A DNA stretch of 64,000 bases from Egicoccus halophilus (lineage in GTDB: Bacteria; Actinomycetota; Nitriliruptoria; Nitriliruptorales; Nitriliruptoraceae), in NCBI RefSeq assembly GCF_004300825.1, contig NZ_CP036250.1, positions 2,722,001 to 2,786,000 of the forward strand, written 5' to 3'. Under the pieces are notes generated by a model that was not told the DNA's origin, searched no databases, and saw only the letters and a program-made list of their open reading frames with translations. How positions within the stretch are numbered: the first letter of the stretch is position 1; every line of letters starts with the position of its first letter. Positions 1 to 8,671 of the stretch are shown in pieces. Position numbers and translations under genes: made by a program.

Positions 1-2
1 AT

Positions 3-878
3 GCCCAGTACCTGTTCGGGATCGAGCATCGGCTGCCGGTCGCCCTGGCCACGCCGTCGCTCGGCTCGATCTACGGCGTCGAGCCGGACTTCCGGCAGGC
101 GCTCGTGGTGGCCGTGTCGCAGTCGGGTCAGTCCCCCGACGTCGTCGGCGTCCTCGACGCGGCCCGCCGCCAGGGCCGGCCGGCGCTGGCCATCACCAAC
201 GATCCCGACAGTCCGCTCGCCGACGCGGCCACCTGCGTGCTCGAGCTCGGTGCCGGACCCGAACGGTCGGTGGCGGCCACCAAGACCTACACCACCTCGC
301 TGACGGCACTCGCGCTCGTCGCGGTCGCCGGCCTCGACACCGGACGCCGCCGGGAACGACTCGCCGATCTCGGGCTGCTCCCCGACGTGCTGGAGACGGT
401 GCTCGGCCTCGACACCGGGGCGGCGGCCGCCGGACTGAGCGAGGTCGAGCACCTGCTGGTGGCCGGTCGGGGGCTCAACTACGCGACCGCGTTCGAGGCC
501 GCGCTCAAGATCCGCGAGCTCAGTGGCGTGGTCGCCGAGGCCTTCTCCCCGCCCGACCTGCTGCACGGACCGATCGGCGCGGTGTCGTCGGGGGCGGCCG
601 CGCTGCTCATCGCCCCCAGCGAGCCGAGCCTGGCCGGGGTCGCCGCGCTCGCCGCGCCGCTGCGCGAGCGCGGCGCGCGGCTGGCGGTGCTCAGCGCGGA
701 CGCCTCGCTGCTGGCGGTCGCGGACGTGCCGTTGCGGCTGCCACGCGAACCTGCCGACTGGCTCACGCCCGTGACCACCATCGTGCCCGCGCAGCGTCTC
801 GCCTCCGCGCTGGCGGCCGACCGCGGCCGTGACCTCGACGCGCCCGAGGGCCTGACGAAGGTCACCCGCACCAGGTGA
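3..878 (+). CDS. SIS-domain sugar isomerase/deaminase-like protein (5' partial)
   Basis: The reading frame is already open at the window edge, so the N-terminus is missing; 291 residues are visible. SIS (sugar isomerase) domains bind phosphosugars, as in the isomerase half of GlmS and in AgaS/NagB-II-type deaminases. A phosphosugar-binding motif SQSGQSPDVV occurs early, followed by a GlmS-like stretch SVAATKTYTT. The second half has the repeated-SIS pattern around ALKIRELSGVVAEAF and LLHGPIGA. No glutaminase domain is visible, although it could lie upstream. A cytosolic amino-sugar phosphate enzyme is the likely role. The exact substrate cannot be set from the sequence. Confidence 0.8.
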   Translation, partial: AQYLFGIEHRLPVALATPSLGSIYGVEPDFRQALVVAVSQSGQSPDVVGVLDAARRQGRPALAITNDPDSPLADAATCVLELGAGPERSVAATKTYTTSLTALALVAVAGLDTGRRRERLADLGLLPDVLETVLGLDTGAAAAGLSEVEHLLVAGRGLNYATAFEAALKIRELSGVVAEAFSPPDLLHGPIGAVSSGAAALLIAPSEPSLAGVAALAAPLRERGARLAVLSADASLLAVADVPLRLPREPADWLTPVTTIVPAQRLASALAADRGRDLDAPEGLTKVTRTR

Positions 879-960
879 GCGCGGCCGCGTGCCCGAAGGC
901 GGTCCCCGGGTGCGCGACGCCGTACCTTGGGTGTCTCGACGACGACGAGGCACGCCTGCC

Positions 961-1809
961 GTGAGCGAGCACGACACCAGCACCGACACGTGTTACCTGC
1001 ATCCGGACCGCCCGGCGCTGCTGCGGTGCTCGCGGTGCGAACGTCCGATCTGCGGTGACGACGCGATCGAGGCTCCCGTCGGCTACCAGTGCCGGCAGTG
1101 CGCCTCCGGCGGCCAGCGCGTGCGCCGCCTCGGCGACCTGTTCGTGCGGCCGCTCGTCAGCCAGACGCTCGTCGGCGTCATCGCCGTGCTGTTCCTGCTC
1201 ACCCAGGCCGACCGAAGCACCGTGCTGGGGACCTTCGGGCTCGTTCCCGCGGCGGCCGGCGTCGAGCCGTGGCGGCTGGTGACCAGTGCCTTCCTGCACG
1301 CCAACCTGATGCACGTCGCGTTCAACGGCCTGCTGCTCTGGCGGCTGGGCGAGATGCTCGAACCCGTGCTCGGACACCTGCGCTTCGGCGCGCTGTACCT
1401 GGCCGGGCTCGCCGGCGGCAGCCTCGGCGTGGTCGGCCTGGCCTGGTTGACCGCCTCCACGCCGTTGGCCGAGATCCCGCTGCTCGGGTGGGTGTTCGCC
1501 ACCAGCCCGTTCGGCGTCACCATCGGCGCGTCCGGCGCCGTGTTCGGCCTGATGGGTGCGGCCATGGCCGGCATGCGTGCCCGCGGCGTCGATCCGTGGC
1601 GGACCGACGTGGGCAGCCTGGTGCTGCTCAACCTGGTGATCACGTTCCTGCTGCCCGGCATCTCGGTCGGTGGGCACCTCGGTGGCCTGCTCGGCGGGTT
1701 CGTCGCCGGCAAGCTGCTGTTCGTCGAGGCGTCACGGGCCCGGTCCGCCGCCGTGCGCACCGCCGGGCTCGCGGTCGTGGTGCTGCTGGCGACGATGCTG
1801 CTGTTCTGA
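961..1809 (+). CDS. Rhomboid-family intramembrane serine protease with N-terminal B-box-like zinc finger
   Basis: This 282-residue protein should cleave transmembrane substrates inside the membrane. Cysteines 11, 23, 26, 31, 44 and 47 form a zinc-finger-like cytosolic head (CYLHPDRP, CSRC, CRQC). Several membrane helices follow, with the catalytic serine S191 in GASGAVFG and the histidine H239 in GGHLGG, the Ser-His dyad of rhomboids. HANLMHVAFN is the usual conserved loop motif. The GTG at 961 is preferred because the frame upstream is arginine-rich and unlike the family. The zinc-finger/rhomboid arrangement is common in Actinobacteria; substrates are unknown. Confidence 0.9.
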   Translation: MSEHDTSTDTCYLHPDRPALLRCSRCERPICGDDAIEAPVGYQCRQCASGGQRVRRLGDLFVRPLVSQTLVGVIAVLFLLTQADRSTVLGTFGLVPAAAGVEPWRLVTSAFLHANLMHVAFNGLLLWRLGEMLEPVLGHLRFGALYLAGLAGGSLGVVGLAWLTASTPLAEIPLLGWVFATSPFGVTIGASGAVFGLMGAAMAGMRARGVDPWRTDVGSLVLLNLVITFLLPGISVGGHLGGLLGGFVAGKLLFVEASRARSAAVRTAGLAVVVLLATMLLF

Positions 1810-1953
1810 GCCGCACCGTCCCGGCCACCGCCGGTGGTCCGGGCGTCGGCCTCTGGCGGCTCGCAACCCGACCCTCCGACCGTCTTGCGTGACGGCGGTG
1901 GTCGGGGCGCGCCGGCATCGTGCGTCCGACCCTTGACCTGTTGGAGGAGAGAC

Positions 1954-2148
1954 GTGCACCGCAGACGACTGCCAGCACTCGCCACCGCTGCGGCTCTCGC
2001 CCTGGCGGTGGCCGGCTGTGGCGACGACGGGACCGACACCGACACCACCGAGACCAGCCCGGCCCCCGACGACGCGACCGACGACCTCGGGACCCCCACC
2101 ACCCCGGACGACCCGGTCGACGACGCCGGCGGCAGCGCGGACCCCTGA
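1954..2148 (+). CDS. Small Asp/Thr-rich lipoprotein
   Basis: This 64-residue protein has an arginine-rich N-terminus, a hydrophobic signal segment and a lipobox ending AVAGC, so it should be lipid-anchored on the outer face of the membrane. The mature part is acidic and low-complexity (Asp, Thr, Pro) with no recognisable fold. GTG at 1954 follows a GGAGGAGAG ribosome site with good spacing, which fixes the start inside a longer open frame. It sits between the rhomboid gene and the convergent NAGGN operon. Function is unknown; it may only be a surface tether. Confidence 0.65.
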   Translation: MHRRRLPALATAAALALAVAGCGDDGTDTDTTETSPAPDDATDDLGTPTTPDDPVDDAGGSADP

Positions 2149-2221
2149 TCCGGTGACGACACGCGCCGGAACGCTGTCGGTGCGGTACGCGGCCGGTGCG
2201 GAATCGCGCACCGGCCCCCGG

Positions 2222-2857
2222 TCAGTCGGGCTCCTCCTCGCCGTCACGTGCCCGCCGCTCGCGGACGACGTAGGTCGCCGCACCCAGCAGCACCCCCGCC
2301 AGCAGGATCCCGAAGGCACCGACGCGGTCGGTGACCGCGTCGAGGAACTGCTGGGACTCCCCGACCGCCGTCGGGTCGGTCAGCACCAGGCCGACGAACA
2401 GCGCCCCCGCCAGGATCAGCGCGCCCGTGAGCACGCGCGCACCTCGCCCGGTGAGCTCGTGGCGGTCCTGGAGGATCCGGCCGGCCTTCACGATGCGCCG
2501 CACCCGCAGGATGCGCAGCGCGCCGGCGAGGCGAACCAGCCGCAGCAACTGCACGGGCCCGACCGCGAACACCACGGCCGGCACGAGCACGGCCGTGAAG
2601 GCGACCAGCCACCGGTGGCGACGCAACCAGTCACGACGGTCCTCGGCGACGGCGAAGAGCACCACGGTCTCGGCCACCAGGACCGCGCCGGAGAGCAGGT
2701 TCACCACGGAGCCGGCGGTGGCGTACGGGTCGTCGAACAGCGTCAGGAAGGTGGCCGGGATCGACGCCAGGGCCGCGACCAGTACGGGCACGGCCAGTCG
2801 GCCGGCGAGGCGGTCGGCACGGTCGGCGTGGGCGGGGCTGCGGGCGTCGGTGCTCAT
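2222..2857 (-). CDS. Voltage-sensor-like six-helix membrane protein lacking a K+ filter
   Basis: The 211-residue protein shows about six hydrophobic segments. The fourth, RLVRLAGALRILRVRR, carries arginines at roughly three-residue spacing like the S4 helix of voltage-gated channels. Between the last two helices there is only a short loop, and no TVGYG-like selectivity filter is visible, so it may conduct something other than K+ or act only as a sensor. It starts 40 bases after the NAGGN synthetase on the same strand, so it is probably the third gene of the osmolyte operon. A role in osmotic or ionic stress is inferred from context. The call as a channel relative is moderate. Confidence 0.6.
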   Translation of the reverse strand: MSTDARSPAHADRADRLAGRLAVPVLVAALASIPATFLTLFDDPYATAGSVVNLLSGAVLVAETVVLFAVAEDRRDWLRRHRWLVAFTAVLVPAVVFAVGPVQLLRLVRLAGALRILRVRRIVKAGRILQDRHELTGRGARVLTGALILAGALFVGLVLTDPTAVGESQQFLDAVTDRVGAFGILLAGVLLGAATYVVRERRARDGEEEPD

Positions 2858-2897
2858 CGGGGCGGCACCGTACTGCCCCCGCTGCCCCCGCAGGCCC

Positions 2898-4736
2898 TCA
2901 CTCCTCCTCGTCGGCCGCCCGGTGGTCGGTCGACGGACCCGCCGGCTCCCAGCCACGCGGCAGCGGGCGGGTGGCGGGGAACAGCAGGTCGATGAACTTC
3001 TGCGCCGTCGGCTGCGGCTCGTGGTTGGCGAGGCCGGGTCGCTCGTTGGCCTCGATGAACACGTACTGCTCGCCCGAGACGTCCGGGACCAGCATGTCGA
3101 GGCCGACGACGGGGATGTCGAGCTTGCGACTCGCCCGCACGGCGGCGTCGGCAAGCGTCGGGTGCAGCTTCTCGGTCACGTCGTGGATGGTCCCGCCCGT
3201 GTGCAGGTTCGCCGTCCGCCGCACCTCGAGCTCCTCGCCCTTGGGCAGCACGTCGTCGAAGGCGAACCCGTTGTCGGCACACGCCTTCTCGGTCACCGCG
3301 TCGAGCGGGATCTCGGACTCGCCACTGGTCGCCGCCGCACGGCGGCGCGAGGTCGACTCGATCAGCTCCCGCACCGTGTGCCTGCCCGTGCCCACCACGG
3401 TGGCGGGCCGACGGATCGCGGCCGCGACGACCTGGTGGCCGATGACCACGATGCGCAGGTCCCGTCCCGTCACGCACTCCTCGAGCAGCACGTTGGGGCA
3501 GTAGGTCCTCGCGAGACGGATGGCCTCGCGCAGCTCCTCGACGGTGTGCACCCCGACGGTGATGCCCTGCCCCTGCTCCCCGCGCGCGGGCTTGACCACC
3601 AGCTGGCCGAGCTCCTCGAGCAGCACCTCGTCCTGTGGCCCGTCGGTGGCCACCGCTCCGCGCGGGACCCGCAGGCCGGCTTCGACGAACAGCCGGTTCG
3701 TCAACCGCTTGTCGTCGCACTTGCTCATCGCGACGGCGCTGGTCAATTCCGACAGCGACTCGCGCGTCTGCACGCTGCGGCCACCGTGGGTGAGCTGCAT
3801 CAGTCCGCTCTCCGCGTCGAGCACCTCCACGGAGATGCCCCGCCGCAGGGCCTCGTCGGCCAGCAGCCGGGCGTAGGGATTGAGGTCGTCGAGCCGCTCG
3901 GCGGGCGCGGCCGAGAACAGCCGCTCGTTGATCGGGTTCTTGCGCTTGACGCAGAACACCGGGACGCGGACGAAGCCGAGCTTCTCGTACAACCCGATCG
4001 CCGGCTCGTTGTCGTGGACCACCGACAAATCCAGATAGGCCCGACCGCGCGCCTTGAAACGGTCGAGCAGGGTGCTCACCAGGGCACGGCCGACGCCCGG
4101 ACGCGGCGACTGGGGGTCCACGGCCAGGCACCACAGACTGGTGCCGTCCTCGGGATCGTTGAAGGCGACCCGGTGGTCGACGCCGGTGACGGTGCCGATG
4201 ATCTCGCCCGTGTCGGCGTCCTCGGCCACGAGGTAGGTGAACGTCGAGGTTCGCTGGTTGGCCCACAACACCTCGGCCGGCGCGACCACCATGCCGGCCG
4301 CGGTGTAGATGCGGTTGACCGCGTCCGCGTCGCGCTCCGAACGCAGGTCACGCACGACCACCCCGCGCACCGGGTCGCGGGCGGCCCGGTGCTGGTGCAG
4401 CCACTTGCGGTAGGTGTGGCTGGGGTCGATGAACAGTTCCTGCGGTGCGTGCGCGACCAGCACGTGGGGTTCGCGCACGTACAGGCAGATGTCGCGCCGA
4501 CCGGGCTCCTCGTCGGCCACCGTGCGGACCAGGGCCTCGTGGGACGCGAACGTCTGCCCGAAGATCAGCCGTCCCCACCCGCACTCGAGGGTCACCTCCG
4601 CCTCGAGATCGGCGGTCAGGTGCGGCGGGCGGACGTCCCAGGACCGGGTCGAGAGCCCGGCGCCGTGGTTGGGCTTGGAGGCATCACGCACGTGGCCGCG
4701 TGCGGCCCGTACCCCCCGCTCGTGGGTCGGGTTCAC
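2898..4736 (-). CDS. ngg: N-acetylglutaminylglutamine synthetase (GNAT + ATP-grasp)
   Basis: This 612-residue bifunctional enzyme makes N-acetylglutaminylglutamine, the precursor of the osmolyte NAGGN. The first half is a GNAT acetyltransferase (CLAVDPQSPRPGVGRALV, then NEPAIGLYEKLGF). The second half is an ATP-grasp ligase (VVKPARGEQGQGITVGV, LLEECVTGRDLRIVVI, VFIEANERPGL). The GTG at 4736 is chosen because AAGGAG lies five bases upstream; the ATG at 4760 has no ribosome site. It follows the amidotransferase gene by 46 bases on the same strand, the pairing known from NAGGN-producing bacteria. Osmotic induction is expected from the family but not shown here. Confidence 0.88.
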   Translation of the reverse strand: MNPTHERGVRAARGHVRDASKPNHGAGLSTRSWDVRPPHLTADLEAEVTLECGWGRLIFGQTFASHEALVRTVADEEPGRRDICLYVREPHVLVAHAPQELFIDPSHTYRKWLHQHRAARDPVRGVVVRDLRSERDADAVNRIYTAAGMVVAPAEVLWANQRTSTFTYLVAEDADTGEIIGTVTGVDHRVAFNDPEDGTSLWCLAVDPQSPRPGVGRALVSTLLDRFKARGRAYLDLSVVHDNEPAIGLYEKLGFVRVPVFCVKRKNPINERLFSAAPAERLDDLNPYARLLADEALRRGISVEVLDAESGLMQLTHGGRSVQTRESLSELTSAVAMSKCDDKRLTNRLFVEAGLRVPRGAVATDGPQDEVLLEELGQLVVKPARGEQGQGITVGVHTVEELREAIRLARTYCPNVLLEECVTGRDLRIVVIGHQVVAAAIRRPATVVGTGRHTVRELIESTSRRRAAATSGESEIPLDAVTEKACADNGFAFDDVLPKGEELEVRRTANLHTGGTIHDVTEKLHPTLADAAVRASRKLDIPVVGLDMLVPDVSGEQYVFIEANERPGLANHEPQPTAQKFIDLLFPATRPLPRGWEPAGPSTDHRAADEEE

Positions 4737-4782
4737 CCTCGCTCCTTCAGGTCCCGGCATCCGCGCGTCGCGGACGTCGGAC

Positions 4783-6603
4783 TCACGGACGCACGTCGTG
4801 GGTCTGCAGCCACAGCTCCAGCAGTGCCAACTGCCACAGCTTGTTGCCTCGCAGGGGGGTGAGCTGCCCGTTGGGGTCGTCCAGAAGGTGCTGGACCGCG
4901 TCCGGCTGGAACAGGCCGCGTTCGCGCGCCTCGGGTGCGTGCAGGGCATCGCGCACGAGGTCGAGGTACGGGCCTTGCAGGTACTTCAGCGCCGGGACCG
5001 GGAAGTACCCCTTCGGACGGTCGATGACCTCGTTGGGGATGACCCGGCGGGCCGCCTCCTTGAGCACGCCCTTGCCCTCCTGGGCCAGCTTGAGCTCCGG
5101 CGGGATCCGGGCCGCGATCTCGAGCACCTCGTGGTCGAGGAACGGCACCCGTGCCTCCAGGCCCCAGGCCATGGTCATGTTGTCGACCCGCTTGACCGGG
5201 TCGTCGACGAGCATGATCTGCGAGTCCAGACGCAGGGCCATGTCGGTGGCGCTCTGCGCGCCGGGCATGGCGAAGTGCTGGGCGACCAGGGCGCGGGAGA
5301 CGTCGTCCTCGAGGCAGTAGTCCCTGCCGACCAACCGCTGCATCTCGGCGTGCGGACGGTCGAAGAAGGCCTGCGCGTAACGGTCGACGGCTGCGGCGAC
5401 CAGCCGCTCACGGTCGGCCTCGCCGACTTCGTCGGTGAGCGCCTGCATCGGCGGGTACCAGTGGTAGCCGGCGAACACCTCGTCGGCGCCCTGACCGGAC
5501 TGCACCACCTTGACGTGCTGGCTGACCTCCTGGCTGAGCAGGTAGAACGCCACCGCGTCGTGGCTCACCATGGGCTCGCTCATGGCGTGCACGGCCTGCC
5601 CCAGGGCCGGGAGCATGCGCTCGGTGTCGATGCGCAGGCGGTGGTGGTTGGTGCCGTAGCGCTCGGCGATGACGTCCGAGTACTTGAACTCGTCGCCTTC
5701 CTCGCCACCGAAGGACTCGAAACCGATCGAGAACGTGTTGAGGTCGCGCTGTCCCGCCTCGGCGAGCAGACCGACCACCAGCGACGAGTCCAGCCCGCCC
5801 GAGAGCAGCACACCGACCGGGACGTCGGCGACCAGCCGCCACTGCACGGCCTTGCGCAGCGCCTCGAGCGTGGCGTCCTCCCAGTCCCGCGCCGACCAGT
5901 CGGCGCGGTCCGGGTCACGGGTGAAGTCGGGACGCCAGAACTCGGTCGTCGTGCGCGAACCGTCCGCCTCGATCGCGATCGTCGTCGCCGGCGGGACCTT
6001 GCGCACCCCGTTGAGGATGGTCCGCGGTGCGGGCACGACCGAGTGGAAGGTCAGGTAGTGGTGCAGCGAGACCGGGTCGATGGAGGTGTCGATGTCGCCG
6101 CCGGCGACCAGTGCCGGCAGGCTCGAGGCGAAGCGCAGCCGCGAGGGCTCGTCGACCACGTACAGCGGCTTGATGCCGAACCGGTCGCGCCCGAGGAAGG
6201 TGCGGCCCGTCCCCCGCTCGTAGATCACGAACGCGAACATGCCCTGCAGCTTCTCGACGAAGCCGTCGCCCCAGGCGTGGTAGGCCTTGAGCACCACCTC
6301 GGTGTCCGACGTGGAGAAGAACTCGTAGCCCTCGGCCTGCAACTCCTCGCGCAGCGGCTGGTAGTTGTAGATGCAGCCGTTGAAGACGAGGGTGAGACCG
6401 AGACCGGCGTCGTGCATCGGCTGGTCACCGCACGAGGACAGATCGATGACCGACAGGCGACGGTGGCCCATCGCCATCGGGCCGGCGGACCACACGCCCT
6501 CGGCATCCGGTCCACGGGCGATCATGCGGCCCGTCATCCGGTAGACCGCCCCGACGTCCGGGGTGGCGCCGTCGAAACGGAGTTCACCGCTGAAACCGCA
6601 CAT
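4783..6603 (-). CDS. asnO: N-acetylglutaminylglutamine amidotransferase (asparagine-synthase family)
   Basis: This 606-residue protein belongs to the AsnB family. Cys2 (MCGFSGE) is the N-terminal glutaminase nucleophile, and LLSGGLDSSLV is the ATP-pyrophosphatase loop of the synthetase domain. With the adjacent GNAT/ATP-grasp synthetase it should amidate N-acetylglutaminylglutamine to the compatible solute NAGGN, rather than make asparagine. It is the first gene of a three-gene minus-strand operon that ends at 2222. The region between 6604 and 6861 separates it from the divergent PhzF gene and should hold the operon promoter. General asparagine synthase activity remains possible, but the neighbour argues against it. 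Confidence 0.88.
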   Translation of the reverse strand: MCGFSGELRFDGATPDVGAVYRMTGRMIARGPDAEGVWSAGPMAMGHRRLSVIDLSSCGDQPMHDAGLGLTLVFNGCIYNYQPLREELQAEGYEFFSTSDTEVVLKAYHAWGDGFVEKLQGMFAFVIYERGTGRTFLGRDRFGIKPLYVVDEPSRLRFASSLPALVAGGDIDTSIDPVSLHHYLTFHSVVPAPRTILNGVRKVPPATTIAIEADGSRTTTEFWRPDFTRDPDRADWSARDWEDATLEALRKAVQWRLVADVPVGVLLSGGLDSSLVVGLLAEAGQRDLNTFSIGFESFGGEEGDEFKYSDVIAERYGTNHHRLRIDTERMLPALGQAVHAMSEPMVSHDAVAFYLLSQEVSQHVKVVQSGQGADEVFAGYHWYPPMQALTDEVGEADRERLVAAAVDRYAQAFFDRPHAEMQRLVGRDYCLEDDVSRALVAQHFAMPGAQSATDMALRLDSQIMLVDDPVKRVDNMTMAWGLEARVPFLDHEVLEIAARIPPELKLAQEGKGVLKEAARRVIPNEVIDRPKGYFPVPALKYLQGPYLDLVRDALHAPEARERGLFQPDAVQHLLDDPNGQLTPLRGNKLWQLALLELWLQTHDVRP

Positions 6604-6861
6604 GCGAGCAAGTCCCTTCTCTGCGTCGTGGCGGGCGTTCGCGCAATCGGGTCGAGGTGGAGCGCCGGCCCCGGGACGTCGGCAGCGAGTGCCGTTGCGT
6701 CAGCGGGGCCGGCCCGGGGATTCGCCGTGCCGCAGAGAGCCTGACGACCCCCCGGCCCACCCTCAACCGTCGAACACTGGCCGTTCGGGAAGTTGCCGGC
6801 AGTGTCGGGCCGCCCGGACAGGCGAACGACTACCGTGTCGGCCCCCGACGCGAGGTTCTCC

Positions 6862-7704
6862 ATGCCGCCGTTCCGACTCGTCGACGCGTTCGCCGAGCAG
6901 GCGTTCGCCGGGAACCCGGCCGGCGTCGTACTCCTCGAGCGGCCGCAGCCGGTCGCGTGGATGCAGGCGGTCGCAACCGAGGTCAACGCCTCCGAGACGG
7001 CCTTCCTCGTGCGCTCGGAACCCGACGGCGACACCTGGCGGCTGCGCTGGTTCACCCCGACCACCGAGGTCGACCTGTGCGGCCACGCGACGCTCGCCGC
7101 CGCGCACGTGCTGTGGCAGGACGCCCGCGCGCCCGCCGACGCGACGCTGCGGTTCGCCACCCGGTCCGGTGTGCTGACCGCCACCGCCGAGGACCGCGTG
7201 ATCTGGCTGGACCTGCCGGCGTGGCCGGTCCGGACGCACCCCGAACCGTCCCGTCTGGCGTCGGCACTGGGCGCGGCCGCTGGCCGCTACGTCGGTCGCA
7301 GCGCCGGCAACGTGGACCCGTCCGGCGCGTCGCAGGACGACCAGGCCCAGGCCAACGACGTGGTCGTCCTCGACCACGAACGCGCCGTGCACGAACTCGC
7401 CCCCGACCTCGCCGAGGTCGCCCGGCTCGGCTCGGGTGGGCTGATCGTGACCGCGCCGTCGGACGGCGACGACGACTTCGTCTCCCGCTACTTCGCGCCG
7501 GCGCTCGGGGTTCCCGAGGACCCGGTCACCGGCTCCGCCCACGCGACCCTGGGACCCTGGTGGGCACAGGAGCTCGGCCGCGACACGCTCACGGCCCGGC
7601 AGCTGTCCCGGCGCGGCGGACACCTGCGCGTCCGGGTCGTGGACGACCGGGTGCACGTCGGTGGTGCCGCCGTCACGGTGATCAGCGGCGCGCTCGCCGA
7701 CTGA
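6862..7704 (+). CDS. PhzF-family isomerase
   Basis: This 280-residue protein has the diaminopimelate-epimerase-like double fold of the PhzF family. Near the N-terminus are AFAGNPAGVV and NASETAFL; the glutamate there is residue 45, the position of the catalytic acid in characterised PhzF. CGHATLAAAHVL and PVTGSAHATLGPWW are the other two family signatures. The start at ATG 6862 follows a GAGG-type site and matches the family N-terminus. Substrates of PhzF homologues outside phenazine producers are mostly unknown, and no phenazine genes are nearby. It stands alone, divergent from the NAGGN operon. Confidence 0.88.
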   Translation: MPPFRLVDAFAEQAFAGNPAGVVLLERPQPVAWMQAVATEVNASETAFLVRSEPDGDTWRLRWFTPTTEVDLCGHATLAAAHVLWQDARAPADATLRFATRSGVLTATAEDRVIWLDLPAWPVRTHPEPSRLASALGAAAGRYVGRSAGNVDPSGASQDDQAQANDVVVLDHERAVHELAPDLAEVARLGSGGLIVTAPSDGDDDFVSRYFAPALGVPEDPVTGSAHATLGPWWAQELGRDTLTARQLSRRGGHLRVRVVDDRVHVGGAAVTVISGALAD

Positions 7705-7722
7705 CGGGCCCGGGCGTGGGCG

Positions 7723-8529
7723 TCAGTCCTCCGCGCTCCTCGAGCCGAGCCGGGCGGCCAGCCAGGCAGCGGCACGCTGCCACAGCGGCTCCGTCGGATC
7801 GATGAGTGCCATGTGGTCGGCCGGACCCGTCGCGAGCTCGACCTCGCCGCCGACAGCCCGCACCGCCGCCGCGTAGGTCTCGCTCTGGCTCGTCGGCACG
7901 CTCTCGTCCTGCTCACCGTGCACCAACAGGACGGGGACACCGTGACCGACCAGACCGACGGGGTCGGCCAGCGCCCACCGCTCCGGGACGACGTCCGGAG
8001 CACCGCCGAGCAGGTCGACCATCGCGCCGTTGCCCATGCCGGCGTGCTGACCCGCGACGAGGTCGGCGACCGGCGCGAGCCCCACCGTCGCCGCGGGCGT
8101 CACCCGCGGGCCGGCTCCCACCACGCCCGCCGGCAACCGCGTCCGTCCGGTCGCCCACAGCGCGAGGTGCCCGCCGGCGGAGTGACCGACGACGGCGACC
8201 CGCGTCAGGTCCACCGGCGCGTCGAGGTCCGCCAGCCGGTCGATCCCGGCCGCCACGTCGGCGAACGTCGCCGGCCAGCCGCCCCGGTCGGCCGGCGCGA
8301 CCACCTGGTCGGGCGGCGGGACCCGCCGGTACTCGAGGTTCCACGCCGCCATCCCGCGGGCGGCGACGTCGCGTGCCAGCGGCGCCGTCAGCTCCCGCAC
8401 GTACTGGTGCCGCCAGAACCCACCGTGCAGGAGCACCACGACCGGCCAACCGTTCTCGGGCACGTCCCCGTCGGGCAACGACAGCTCGGCGACCTGGTCC
8501 GGACGGTTCCCGTAGGCGTGGATAGACAC
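7723..8529 (-). CDS. Alpha/beta hydrolase (BD-FAE / kynurenine-formamidase-like)
   Basis: The 268-residue protein has the oxyanion-hole motif LLHGGFWR, the nucleophile elbow GHSAGGHLA, an acid position near HGEQDESVP and a histidine in GPADHMALID. This arrangement matches small esterases of the BD-FAE/kynurenine formamidase group. GTG at 8529 lies seven bases after AGGAG and is preferred over upstream starts. It converges on PhzF with only 18 bases between the stops. No tryptophan-degradation genes flank it, so a general carboxylesterase is equally possible. Confidence 0.82.
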   Translation of the reverse strand: MSIHAYGNRPDQVAELSLPDGDVPENGWPVVVLLHGGFWRHQYVRELTAPLARDVAARGMAAWNLEYRRVPPPDQVVAPADRGGWPATFADVAAGIDRLADLDAPVDLTRVAVVGHSAGGHLALWATGRTRLPAGVVGAGPRVTPAATVGLAPVADLVAGQHAGMGNGAMVDLLGGAPDVVPERWALADPVGLVGHGVPVLLVHGEQDESVPTSQSETYAAAVRAVGGEVELATGPADHMALIDPTEPLWQRAAAWLAARLGSRSAED

Positions 8530-8671
8530 GTGAGGTCTCCTGGCGGGGCGGACCGGGCGGCGGCCGGGACGGCCGGGTGGCAGGCGCGACGGCCGGGTGG
8601 CGGGCGGCAACCGTAGACGGCTGCCCTACGCTCGTCGTCCGCCCGTCGCCGTGCGTTCGAAGGTCCTCCTC

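Noticed and set aside
2331-4862. An 843-residue plus-strand ORF opposite the NAGGN synthetase
   Set aside because: It is a stop-free shadow of GC-rich coding DNA. The opposite strand has full GNAT and ATP-grasp motifs.
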